64,000 nt of DNA from JAJZQZ01 sp963790415 (GTDB lineage: Bacteria > Actinomycetota > Thermoleophilia > RBG-16-64-13): the NCBI GenBank assembly GCA_963790415.1, contig CAWBOK010000003.1:558001-622000 (forward strand), read 5' to 3'. Both the position numbers and the translations under genes were made by a program. The notes below the pieces were generated by a model. The model did not search any database. It saw only the letters and a program-made list of their open reading frames with translations, and was not told where the DNA came from. Of the stretch, positions 1 through 7,576 are shown piece by piece (the stretch's first letter is position 1; the number at the start of each line of letters is the position of its first letter).

Positions 1-227
1 CCGGCCACACGGCGCGGGAGTCGATCGCCTCGGTCTTCCGCGACTCTCCGGTGTTCGAGCGCCTGCGGGAACTCGAGGTGGAGTCGTGCCGCACGTGTGA
101 CCGTTTCTCGGTGTGTCACGGCGGCTGTCCGGCGGTGGCCTACTTCCTGACCGATTCGCTCGGCCTGCCCGACCCGGAGTGTCTGCGGGCGGCTGCCACG
201 CCGGATCTGGATCACATGCGGGCGTGA
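1..227 (+). CDS. mftC: Mycofactocin radical SAM maturase MftC, C-terminal end (partial)
   Basis: The frame entering at base 3 encodes 74 residues to a TGA at 225-227. It ends in a SPASM-type cysteine cluster: C..C, then the run SVCHGGCPA, then PDPEC, which is how the auxiliary iron-sulfur domain of MftC finishes. MftC is the radical S-adenosylmethionine enzyme that decarboxylates and cyclises the C-terminal Val-Tyr of the mycofactocin precursor peptide. The catalytic CxxxCxxC domain lies outside the window. The stop overlaps the GTG of the next gene, whose product has the MftF architecture, and this pairing is the main reason for naming mftC rather than another SPASM protein. The assignment is family knowledge applied to a fragment. 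Confidence 0.75.
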   Translation, partial: GHTARESIASVFRDSPVFERLRELEVESCRTCDRFSVCHGGCPAVAYFLTDSLGLPDPECLRAAATPDLDHMRA

Positions 228-1708
228 TCCCTCTCTCGTACCGCCTTCGCGACCGCGTTCGCCTGGAAGATCTGGGCGGCGGCCGCTGGCGGGCCATCTG
301 CGATCTGCCGTTGAGCGTTGTGAGCGTCAATGCCGCCGCCGCCCGCCTTCTGACGCTGACCCGACAAGGGTTCGACGTCACCGCTTTGGCGGCCGCTCTA
401 TCGGTGGGCGAGGAGAAGGTCCTAAAGTTGTGTGAGTACTTCCGGGGCAAAGGGATGATGGATGTCGCGTCCGCGGCACCGGATCCGCCCGTCACGCCGA
501 TGGTGTCGGTGATCGTGCCGACCAAGGATCGGGAAGCGGACCTCGATGAGTGTCTCGCCGCCCTCTTCGCCCTGGACTATCCTCGCGATAGATACGAGGT
601 CATCGTGGTGGACGATGGTTCCATCGACGGCACTGTTGCTGCGGCCGGACGTTATCCGTGCCACCTCGTGTCGAACGACAGGAACCGGGGCCAGTCGTAC
701 TCGCGCAATGCCGGTGCGCGGCGGGCCTCGGGGGAGATCCTAGCCTTCCTCGATAGCGACTGCGTGGCCGAGCCCGGCTGGTTGCGTGACCTGGTGCCCT
801 TCTTCTCCTGGTCTCGAGTGGCTGCCGTGGGGGGGTACGTGGCGGGCTACTACGTCAGCTCGCGGCTGGACCGCTACGAGCAGGTGGCGAGTTCGCTGAA
901 CATGGGCGAACGACTCCTGCTTGGCGCCGACGATCCCGGCACGTTCTACGTGCCCACCTGCAATCTTCTCGTGCGGCGCGCGGCCTACGACGCCGTGGGG
1001 GGCATCCGCGAAGACCTGCATGTGGGCGAAGACGTGGATCTCTGCTGGCGGTTGCGGGCCCGGGGTGATTACCTGCTCTACGTCCCCCAGGGCAGTGTGC
1101 GGCACAAACACCGCAACCGCCTGGCGGCCATGCTGCGCAGGCGGGCGGACTACGGTACTTCCGAGGCCGTGCTGCATGTTCTCCATCCAAATAAACGGAA
1201 GAGGTTCCGGCTGACGCTCGCCCCGGCGGTGACGTTCGTGGCCCTCGCGGCCGCTCTGATCGGGCGTCAACCGTGGCTCCTGGCTGCATGCCTGGCTCCG
1301 GTCCTATGGGACGGATCGAGACGCCTTCTCCACCTGCGCCGGGAAGGCGCCCGCGTGCCCGTGCGATGGGTCTGGTTCGCGGTGCTGCGCGGCCATCTCT
1401 CGACGTCGTACTTCCTGCTCTTCCACCTGGTGCGGTACTACCTACTGCTGATGGTCGCCGCGGGGTTCGCGCTCCCTGGTTTGTGGCTGTTCGCGGCATT
1501 CGCGGTGCTGTACACCTCCGCGGTGGACTACTCCGTGAAGCACCCCCGACTCTGGTACCCGACCTTCCTGGGCTTCTATCTGGCCGAGCACGCGGCGTAC
1601 CAGGTGGGCGTGCTGGGGGGCTGCCTCCGGTCGAGGAGCTTCCGGTCGTACGTGCCCACCTTTGGTCGCCCGCTCGCACGGCTCGCATCGGGGGGTTCCT
1701 CCTCATGA
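224..1708 (+). CDS. mftF: Mycofactocin glycosyltransferase MftF
   Basis: Start chosen at GTG 224, which overlaps the mftC stop (GTGA), giving 494 residues. Residues 1-80 resemble a PqqD/MftB-like peptide-recognition domain. A family 2 glycosyltransferase follows, with VSVIVPTKDR, the VVDDGSIDGT nucleotide-binding stretch and FLDSDC, the metal-binding DxD-type motif. The C-terminal third has hydrophobic segments (FLLFHLVRYYLLLMVAAG and neighbours), so the protein is probably membrane-associated. MftF oligoglycosylates mycofactocin with beta-1,4-glucose in mycobacteria. No mftA, mftB, mftD or mftE is seen here; they may lie upstream of the window. Translational coupling on both sides places it in one operon with mftC and the sulfur-carrier gene. 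Confidence 0.85.
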   Translation: MIPLSYRLRDRVRLEDLGGGRWRAICDLPLSVVSVNAAAARLLTLTRQGFDVTALAAALSVGEEKVLKLCEYFRGKGMMDVASAAPDPPVTPMVSVIVPTKDREADLDECLAALFALDYPRDRYEVIVVDDGSIDGTVAAAGRYPCHLVSNDRNRGQSYSRNAGARRASGEILAFLDSDCVAEPGWLRDLVPFFSWSRVAAVGGYVAGYYVSSRLDRYEQVASSLNMGERLLLGADDPGTFYVPTCNLLVRRAAYDAVGGIREDLHVGEDVDLCWRLRARGDYLLYVPQGSVRHKHRNRLAAMLRRRADYGTSEAVLHVLHPNKRKRFRLTLAPAVTFVALAAALIGRQPWLLAACLAPVLWDGSRRLLHLRREGARVPVRWVWFAVLRGHLSTSYFLLFHLVRYYLLLMVAAGFALPGLWLFAAFAVLYTSAVDYSVKHPRLWYPTFLGFYLAEHAAYQVGVLGGCLRSRSFRSYVPTFGRPLARLASGGSSS

Positions 1709-2022
1709 TCGTGCCGCCGGCGGATGGCGGACCGATCACCGTGAAAGTGCACGCCATCCTTCACTTGGTCAAGGTGATGGGTGGCCGAGACATGGAGGTC
1801 GAACTTCCTCCAGGGAGCACTCTGGGCGGCCTCTTCGCCGTTCTTTCCGGACACGTGGGCGCACAAGGCGATGAAACCCTGTTCCTCACGGGAACGTCGG
1901 TCCCTCGGTCGAGCATCCGCGTGATGGTCAACGGGCGCCAGGCCGAGTTCCTCCACGGACCGGAGACCATGCTCCAGGATGGAGATGAGATCCTTCTTCT
2001 CCCCGGAGCGGCGGGAGGCTGA
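1705..2022 (+). CDS. MoaD/ThiS-family sulfur carrier protein
   Basis: ATG 1705 overlaps the mftF stop (ATGA) and gives 105 residues. The protein is a beta-grasp ubiquitin-like domain: VKVHAILHLVKVMGG, a central ELPPGSTLGGLF loop, VMVNGRQ, and the typical DGDEILLLPG before a C-terminal Gly-Gly (AAGG). The terminal Gly-Gly is the residue pair that is adenylated and thiocarboxylated in MoaD and ThiS. It could serve molybdopterin synthesis, fitting the molybdenum hydroxybenzoyl-CoA reductase at 18.6-22.4 kb, or tungsten cofactor or another sulfur transfer. No MoaE or MoeB partner is adjacent, so the role is inferred. Tight coupling to mftF is unusual. Confidence 0.75.
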   Translation: MIVPPADGGPITVKVHAILHLVKVMGGRDMEVELPPGSTLGGLFAVLSGHVGAQGDETLFLTGTSVPRSSIRVMVNGRQAEFLHGPETMLQDGDEILLLPGAAGG

Positions 2023-2281
2023 AGCGATTCCTCTTGGCATGGCGCAATGGCCTCTTCTTCGGTAGAGTGTGTTGGGGTTCAGGCGGCGACACGGGGGGAA
2101 CGTCAGGGAGCCGTCATCCCAGGGGCAAGAAGCACGGCATGCGCCGTTGTTCTCGGCTGCCGCTGTCCCCCCGGTTGTGTCGGTATGTCGAGACTCCATT
2201 GCTCTTGCGTTTTTCGTGCGCGACATGGTCAGCCTTAGCCGGCCCAGGGGATTCGCGGTCGGGACAGAAGCGAAAGGGGAG

Positions 2282-2758
2282 ATGATGGGGGAAATAGCAC
2301 CCGGTGGATCGCCGTACGGCAAACTCCACCATATCGGGGTGGTGGTGAGCGACATGGACAAGGCCATCGCTCACTTCGAATCGTTGGGCTTCGGCCCGTT
2401 CCAGTTCAGCGAGGGGGTGCGCACCTTCACCATCGACTTCACGGGTGAGCTGCACGGCGAGCCCGCGGAGTGGAAGGTCAAGATCAGCAACGCCAAGATC
2501 GGGGATATCGAACTGGAGTTGCTGGAACCCGACGAACGGGCCTCGGCGCTGCGCGAGACGCTGGACGCCACCGGCGAAGGCATCCACCACATCGGGTTCC
2601 TCACCGACGACTTCGAGGCCGATATGGCCGACCAGCTGGCCCGAGGGGCCACGATCTGGACCATGTCGAAGCGCACCGATGCCCCGAGCTTCCTCTTCTT
2701 CGACCCCAGCAGCGTGGGTGGCATGGCTATCGAACTCAGAACACCCGGGGAGGACTGA
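2282..2758 (+). CDS. VOC (glyoxalase/epimerase fold) protein
   Basis: ATG 2282 was chosen because AGGGGA lies just upstream and homology begins soon after. It gives 158 residues. The opening KLHHIGVVVSDMDKAIAHFE and the internal EGIHHIGFLTDDFEADMA are the two beta-alpha-beta-beta-beta repeats of the vicinal oxygen chelate fold, each offering a histidine for metal. Methylmalonyl-CoA epimerases and extradiol-type enzymes share this layout; the substrate cannot be read from sequence. It is the first gene of a run with alcohol dehydrogenase, split transketolase and a UroD protein, spaced 5 bases from the dehydrogenase. It is therefore probably an isomerase or lyase of that pathway. Confidence 0.75.
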   Translation: MMGEIAPGGSPYGKLHHIGVVVSDMDKAIAHFESLGFGPFQFSEGVRTFTIDFTGELHGEPAEWKVKISNAKIGDIELELLEPDERASALRETLDATGEGIHHIGFLTDDFEADMADQLARGATIWTMSKRTDAPSFLFFDPSSVGGMAIELRTPGED

Positions 2759-2763
2759 GGCGC

Positions 2764-3783
2764 ATGAAGGCAGCCGTGCAACACGGCCCGGGCGACGTGC
2801 GGGTGCAGGACATCCCCGAGCCGCAACCTGGGCCGGACGAGGTCAAGGTGAAGATCGAGTACTGCGGCGTCTGCGGCTCCGACCTCGAGATCTTCGCAGG
2901 CACGTTCGGTCTCATGAAGACCGAGGGGTGGCCCAAAGGACCGAAGATCGAGGGTCATGAAGCCTCCGGTACCATCGTAGCGCTGGGCAGCGAGGTAAAG
3001 CAGGGATACCACGTCGGCCAGCGGGTGGCCATGAACTTCCGCTCCTCTTGTGGCGCCTGCTACTACTGCCGGAACATGATGGAGCACTTCTGCGAGCACG
3101 TCATCATGGGCTCGGGAGCCTTCGCGGAGTACGCCGTCTACAAGGAGAGCGCGATCTATCCGCTCGCCGATGACATCAGCTTCGAACGAGGCGCGCTTCT
3201 CGAGCCGCTGACGGTGGCACTGCATGTCACCGATCTCGCGGCGATCAAGACAGGCAGCTCCGTTGCCATCTCGGGCGGGGGAACCATCGGACTGCTCACG
3301 ATCCAGATGGCAGTGGCGTCGGGCGCTGCCCCCTTGATGGTCTCGGAACCCGTGGCGGCCAAGAGAGAACTCGCGCTGAGGTTCGGAGCCGACGCCGCCG
3401 TGGATCCGTTGAATGACGATCTCGTGGCCAGGGGCATGGAGCTCACCCAGGGCCGGGGGTTCGACACGGTGATCGAGGCCAGCGGCAACTTGAGAGCCGC
3501 GACGCAGGCCCTCGAACTGGTGGGCAAGTGCGGCACCGTGGTGTGGGCGGGAGTGTATCCCGACGAGGCCACCATCCCGGTGAGACCGTTCGACATGTAC
3601 GCGGGCGAACTCACCATCAAATCGGCCATGGTCTCCCCCTACTCCTTCCCCCGCTCGGTCAGTCTGTTGCCCAAGCTCGATCTGGAACCCATCGTGACGC
3701 ATACCTACGCCCTGCGCGACATCGTGGAGGCGTTCGAGAACCACAAGAAAGGTCTCTCCATAAAGACTCTCATACGGCCATGA
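2764..3783 (+). CDS. Zinc-dependent medium-chain alcohol/polyol dehydrogenase
   Basis: The 339-residue protein has the medium-chain dehydrogenase order: catalytic zinc ligands in CGVCGSD and in GHE, then the structural-zinc lobe CGACYYCRNMMEHFC with four cysteines. A Rossmann domain follows with GGGTIGLL and an acidic residue at the end of beta 2 (VSEP), which suggests NAD preference. The closest subfamily by eye is the sorbitol/threonine dehydrogenase-like group, so a polyol or hydroxy-acid substrate is likely. It sits between a VOC protein and a zinc-ribbon protein, in the same orientation as the split transketolase, and it probably supplies the keto substrate of that enzyme. Confidence 0.85.
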   Translation: MKAAVQHGPGDVRVQDIPEPQPGPDEVKVKIEYCGVCGSDLEIFAGTFGLMKTEGWPKGPKIEGHEASGTIVALGSEVKQGYHVGQRVAMNFRSSCGACYYCRNMMEHFCEHVIMGSGAFAEYAVYKESAIYPLADDISFERGALLEPLTVALHVTDLAAIKTGSSVAISGGGTIGLLTIQMAVASGAAPLMVSEPVAAKRELALRFGADAAVDPLNDDLVARGMELTQGRGFDTVIEASGNLRAATQALELVGKCGTVVWAGVYPDEATIPVRPFDMYAGELTIKSAMVSPYSFPRSVSLLPKLDLEPIVTHTYALRDIVEAFENHKKGLSIKTLIRP

Positions 3784-3796
3784 ACGGAGGTCGCTC

Positions 3797-4000
3797 ATGA
3801 GCGAGAAGATCAACTGCGGAGCGTGCGGGATGATGCTCTACTACGGAGAGGAGATAGCCAGGCGGCTCTACATGCGCGCTATCCCATCCGAGGAGACTGT
3901 CCTTGGCTTCTACAACCACGCGTGCCCGCGCTGTGGCGGACCGCTGTCTGACGACACGGTGAAGATCGAGATCAAGAGGCGGCGGACGCATGGCGCATAG
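3797..4000 (+). CDS. Small zinc-ribbon protein of the transketolase operon
   Basis: A 67-residue protein starting at ATG 3797 behind a GGAGG-like site. It has two knuckles, CGAC near residue 8 and CPRC near residue 43, separated by an acidic and aromatic stretch. The C-terminus is basic (KIEIKRRR). The pattern suggests one structural zinc or a rubredoxin-like metal site. Its 3' end overlaps the transketolase N-half gene by 11 bases, so the two are translationally coupled. It is not a recognised family to me. Likely roles are an assembly or regulatory subunit of the neighbouring transketolase or dehydrogenase; this is inference from position alone. Confidence 0.65.
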   Translation: MSEKINCGACGMMLYYGEEIARRLYMRAIPSEETVLGFYNHACPRCGGPLSDDTVKIEIKRRRTHGA

Positions 4001-4889
4001 CGAGGAGCTGATACAGGATCTCGAGCGGAAGGCGGACAGGCTCCGCAACCACTGCTTCACGCAGTTCTGCACCTTCGAACAGGGCCACGCGGGCGGGACC
4101 ATGTCGGTGATCGACATCGTCACCGCGCTCTACCTGCACCATATCAAGTTCGATCCTGAGAACGTCGATTGGCCGGACCGGGACCGGGTGGTCATGTCGA
4201 AGGCCCACTGCTGCGAGGCCATCTATGCCGCCCTCGTCGAGTTGGGCGTCTATCCCGAGGAGACCCTCGGTACCTACTACCGCTACCAGTCCCCTTTCCA
4301 GGGTCATGCGGACCGGTGGTCGACGGCGGGCATCGACTACTCGGGTGGATCCCTGGGCCAGGGCCTCTCGTTCTCCGCCGGGTTGGCATATGCGGAGAAG
4401 CTGAAGATGCTGCTGGAGCCGCCCGACCGGGGCGAGACGTTCCTGCCCCGCTACATCCTCCGCTATGTCCCTCGGTATCGCAGCTACTGCATCCTGGGCG
4501 ACGGGGAATGCCAGGAGGGCCAGATCTGGGAGGCGGCCATGTTCGCCGCGAAGTACAAGCTGGACAATCTGATCGCGATCGTGGACTACAACAAATGGTC
4601 GCTGGACGGGCCCACCAACGACGTCATGCCCATCGAACCGCTGGTGGACAAGTGGAAGGCGTTCGGCTGGTATGTCAAGGAGATCGACGGGCACGACATG
4701 CGCCAGATCGTCGACGCTCTCGACATGTGCGACCGGCTTTACGGCGACAACCGCCCGAAGTGCATCATCGCGCACACCGTCAAAGGGTTCGGCGTGTCCA
4801 ACTGGGAGGCCTGCCACATGCATCTGGGCCGCGGCGAAGAGATGATGAAAGGCGTCCGGGAGGGACGGGCCAAATATGGCAACGTTTAG
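3990..4889 (+). CDS. Transketolase, N-terminal (thiamine pyrophosphate) subunit
   Basis: The 299-residue product corresponds to the first half of a transketolase split over two genes. It has HxGG near residue 35 (EQGHAGGTM) and the thiamine diphosphate and metal-binding GDGECQEGQ..EAA..A, followed by IVDYNKW. The histidine-rich KAHCCEAIYAAL segment matches the pentose-binding face. Together with the next gene it would move two-carbon ketol units between a ketose and an aldose. Split transketolases are common in anaerobes and archaea. The start overlaps the zinc-ribbon gene, and the end overlaps the C-terminal subunit by 14 bases, a tight operon. Confidence 0.9.
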   Translation: MAHSEELIQDLERKADRLRNHCFTQFCTFEQGHAGGTMSVIDIVTALYLHHIKFDPENVDWPDRDRVVMSKAHCCEAIYAALVELGVYPEETLGTYYRYQSPFQGHADRWSTAGIDYSGGSLGQGLSFSAGLAYAEKLKMLLEPPDRGETFLPRYILRYVPRYRSYCILGDGECQEGQIWEAAMFAAKYKLDNLIAIVDYNKWSLDGPTNDVMPIEPLVDKWKAFGWYVKEIDGHDMRQIVDALDMCDRLYGDNRPKCIIAHTVKGFGVSNWEACHMHLGRGEEMMKGVREGRAKYGNV

Positions 4890-5877
4890 CAAGCATATCC
4901 AGATAGGTGAACCGGTCGTCATCGGCAAGGGTATCGAGAAGGGCATGACCGCGGCGGCAAAGGCGAATCCCAAGATCCTGGCCGTGCTCGAGGACATGGG
5001 TTTCCCCGGCATCGAGTGGTGGACCACCACCATCCCCGAGCGCATGGTCGAGTGCGGCATCGCCGAGCAGAACGGGGCGGTGGTAGCGGCGGCGCTGGCC
5101 TCGGAAGGATTCGTCCCGGTCATCAACAGCTTCCTGTTCGCGAACATCGGCCGGGCCTTCAACCAGGTTCGGCAGAGCGTCCTGGTCGACCGTTTCAACG
5201 TGAAGTTCATCGGGCGCGAAGGCGCGTGGGGGGAGGTCGGCATCTCGCACAACACCATCGAGGGTGTCGGCTGCAGCCGCGTGTTGCCCAACCTGGTGAT
5301 CCTCAACCCGGCCGACGTGGTCGAGGCAGAGAAAGCCACCGAGGCCATGATGCAGTACATCGGGCCCGTCTTGCTGCGGCAGGAGTCGTCCCCGAATCCG
5401 CTGAGGATCTTCAGCGACGACTATCCGTTCGACATCGGCAAGGCCTACCCGGTCAAAGAGGGCACCGACGCGACCATCATCGCCACCGGGTACATGCTGA
5501 CCGAAGCCATCCGGGCGGTCGAACTGTTCGAGGAGATCGGCCTCGATGTCGCCATTCTCAACATGTGCACGCTGAAGCCTCTCGACGAGGAGGCGATCAT
5601 CCGGGCGGCCGAGCTGACCGGGGCCATCGTCACCGCCGAGAACGCCAGCATCATCGGTGGTCTGGGAGAGGGCGTGGCGGCCGTGCTCGCCGAGAACCTA
5701 CCCACCCCGATGGTGCGGGTGGGCGTGGAGGACGAGTTCAGTCAGTCGGGCCTGATCACGGCGGAGCGGGACGAGCTCAAGGAGCACTTCGGCTTCGCCG
5801 CCGAGGACCTGGTGGTGGCGGTGCAGGACTGCATCGCCAAGAAAGAGCAGCTGAGGGCGCGCGGGGCCGTGCGATGA
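4876..5877 (+). CDS. Transketolase, C-terminal (pyrimidine-binding) subunit
   Basis: This 333-residue protein is the second half of the split transketolase. ERMVECGIAEQNGAVVAAALA carries the catalytic glutamate that activates thiamine diphosphate. The aromatic FLFANIGRAFNQVRQ region and the GREGAWGEVGISHN loop follow, then a C-terminal transketolase domain of about 120 residues beginning IIATGYML. It overlaps the N-terminal subunit by 14 bases and shares ATGA with the following UroD-family gene, so the two subunits are made together. Related split pairs are annotated as 1-deoxyxylulose-5-phosphate synthase-like or transketolase. The lack of a fused N-half and the operon context favour a catabolic transketolase. 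Confidence 0.9.
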   Translation: MATFSKHIQIGEPVVIGKGIEKGMTAAAKANPKILAVLEDMGFPGIEWWTTTIPERMVECGIAEQNGAVVAAALASEGFVPVINSFLFANIGRAFNQVRQSVLVDRFNVKFIGREGAWGEVGISHNTIEGVGCSRVLPNLVILNPADVVEAEKATEAMMQYIGPVLLRQESSPNPLRIFSDDYPFDIGKAYPVKEGTDATIIATGYMLTEAIRAVELFEEIGLDVAILNMCTLKPLDEEAIIRAAELTGAIVTAENASIIGGLGEGVAAVLAENLPTPMVRVGVEDEFSQSGLITAERDELKEHFGFAAEDLVVAVQDCIAKKEQLRARGAVR

Positions 5878-7214
5878 GCGAGAAGCCCTGGGGCGACCTG
5901 ACCCCCGATGAGAAGCGTGCACAGAGGTTGGACGACTGGAGGAATCCGTCGATCGAGTTCGACAGTCCCGAAGCCGAGGCGCAGTACAAGACTCGCGTGG
6001 GCCGCTTTGTCGACGCGATCCTGCTGGAGAAGACCCCGGACCGGGTGCCTGTCAATGTCAACTCCGGCTTCTGGCCGGCGGCGCGCGCGGGCGTGACCCC
6101 CTACGACGCCATGCACGACGCGGCCCGGGCCAACCAAGCGTGGGTCGACTTCAACGTGGAGTTCCAACCCGACGCCATGGTCAGTCCCATGCTCTACACC
6201 ACCCCGGCGTCGGTGTTCGAGGCGCTGGGCTACAACCTCTACGCCTGGCCCGGTCACGGCACTCCCCACGACGTGGGCTATCAGTACAACGAGCAGGAGT
6301 GGATGCTGCCCGAAGAGTACGATGACCTGATAGCCGACCCAAGCGACTACATGCTGCGTGCGTACCTGCCCCGCAGCGTCGGAGCATTCGCCGGTTTCAC
6401 GGAACTGTCGTCGCTCTTCGACTACATCGAGCTGCCCTTCGTCTCGGGTCAGATCAGTGGTTGGGGATCTCCGGAGATGCGGCGAGCCTGGAGCGACTCG
6501 CCCGCGCCGAGTCGCGACGTCCGTGCGTGGGAAGACGAGCTCTTTCCGGTGCTCGATCACTTGAAGGCCATCGGCTTCCCGGCCTACTTCGGCGGTGCTT
6601 CCAAAGCCCCCTTCGACATCCTGGGTGATACCCTGCGCGGCACCCGCGGCGTCATGGTCGACATGTTCCGTTGCCCTGAGAAGGTGCTCGAGGCCTGCGA
6701 ACGGCTGGTTCCGGTGGCCATCAGGTGGGCACTCAAACGGCCGTCGGGACCGGCGACGCCGGTTGTCTTCCTGCCGCTGCACAAGGGCGCCGACGGCTTC
6801 ATGTCTGACGAGCAGTTCCGGACGTTCTATTGGCCCACGCTGCGCAAGGTCATCATGGGCCTGATCGATGAGGGCATCATCCCGTTCCTGTTCGCTGAAG
6901 GGCGCTACGGCTCGCGGTTGGAGGTCATCAGCGACCTGCCCAAGGGCAGGACCGTGTGGCTCTTCGACCAGACCGACATGGCGCGTGCGAAGGAGACGAT
7001 CGGTCGGGTGGCCTGCATAGAGGGGAACGTCCCCCTCTCCCTGCTGCACGCCGGCACGCCGGAGGAGGTGACCGCGTATACCCGTCGGCTTATCGACACC
7101 GCCGGTGTGGGCGGGGGCTACATCCTCGACATCGGAGCCGTGGCCGACGCGGGACGGGACGAGAACCTGCACGCCATGATCAAGACCGCCAAGGAATACG
7201 GCGTATACGGATAG
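5874..7214 (+). CDS. Uroporphyrinogen decarboxylase-fold (methyltransferase-like) protein
   Basis: ATG 5874 overlaps the transketolase stop, giving 446 residues, about 100 longer than haem-pathway UroD. Features include TPDRVPVNVNSGFW, a long acidic linker, GFMSDEQFRTFYWP, and the C-terminal GNVPLSLLHAGTPEEV that is a hallmark of the UroD superfamily, including MtaA/CmuA-type methylcobamide methyltransferases. The H-x-C zinc motif of MtaA is not visible at the expected place, where FAEGRYGSRLEV occurs instead, so classic thiol methyl transfer is doubtful. No porphyrin genes are near. It is the last gene of the dehydrogenase-transketolase operon and probably acts on that pathway's substrate. 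Confidence 0.7.
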   Translation: MSEKPWGDLTPDEKRAQRLDDWRNPSIEFDSPEAEAQYKTRVGRFVDAILLEKTPDRVPVNVNSGFWPAARAGVTPYDAMHDAARANQAWVDFNVEFQPDAMVSPMLYTTPASVFEALGYNLYAWPGHGTPHDVGYQYNEQEWMLPEEYDDLIADPSDYMLRAYLPRSVGAFAGFTELSSLFDYIELPFVSGQISGWGSPEMRRAWSDSPAPSRDVRAWEDELFPVLDHLKAIGFPAYFGGASKAPFDILGDTLRGTRGVMVDMFRCPEKVLEACERLVPVAIRWALKRPSGPATPVVFLPLHKGADGFMSDEQFRTFYWPTLRKVIMGLIDEGIIPFLFAEGRYGSRLEVISDLPKGRTVWLFDQTDMARAKETIGRVACIEGNVPLSLLHAGTPEEVTAYTRRLIDTAGVGGGYILDIGAVADAGRDENLHAMIKTAKEYGVYG

Positions 7215-7326
7215 CGCCGGCCGGGCCGCCGTGGAAGGTCACGTTACCAGATTGACGCGGGGCAGCGGGATAGCGGATCGGCGGATCGTGGGTCTGTCCA
7301 GGGCGGCGCACCCCCCGGTCCGGCAA

Positions 7327-7355
7327 TTGACTTGCCCAAGGGCCGAGAATATAAT
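7327..7355 (+). promoter_or_regulatory. Sigma-70-type promoter of the oxidoreductase operon
   Basis: TTGACT at 7327-7332 and a perfect TATAAT at 7350-7355 are separated by 17 bases, in an otherwise GC-rich stretch. Transcription would begin near 7362 and leave an untranslated leader of over 200 nt before the oxidoreductase genes. Confidence 0.7.
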
Positions 7356-7361
7356 GCCCCC

Positions 7362-7570
7362 CATTCCGGACTCTGGAGACTCATCACTGAGGTGAACGGG
7401 GGGCCTCAGGCAACGCTCCATAGGGCCGCGGGAGAATCGGTGCGCTTGCACAGCAAGCAGCGACTCGAGACCTCGGTGTTCGCCTCTGGGCATCACAGCC
7501 CTCCATCAGAGTGGACTCTCGGAGCGCGCGACCGTTCGCGCCCACGACATCACGGCAAGGGGCTGAGCGC
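7362..7570 (+). ncRNA. Long structured 5' leader, candidate riboswitch
   Basis: Between the consensus promoter and the first gene lies about 210 nt with no convincing coding frame. The 5' part runs CTCTGGAGACTC, then ACTGAGGTGAAC, then CCTCAGGCAACGCTCC, which loosely resembles the conserved blocks of a glycine aptamer (GGAGA..., CCGAAGG..., CTCAGGCAAA). A later block, CGCCTCTGGGCATC, is reminiscent of the 3' part of the ZTP motif. A perfect hairpin GCGCGA-ccgt-TCGCGC spans 7526-7541, followed by AAGGGG near the start codon. None of these matches is complete. The class is unassigned; a covariance search is needed to decide. Confidence 0.4.
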
Positions 7571-7576
7571 TTGAAC

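Noticed and set aside
2371..3813. A 480-codon open frame antisense to the VOC and alcohol dehydrogenase genes
   Set aside because: Its product has no recognisable motif and low-complexity His/Arg-rich composition. Such mirror frames are expected on the opposite strand of high-GC genes.
5742..7172. A 476-codon minus-strand frame opposite the UroD-fold gene
   Set aside because: Composition is typical of a GC-rich antisense shadow, and the plus-strand frame has clear family motifs and operon coupling.
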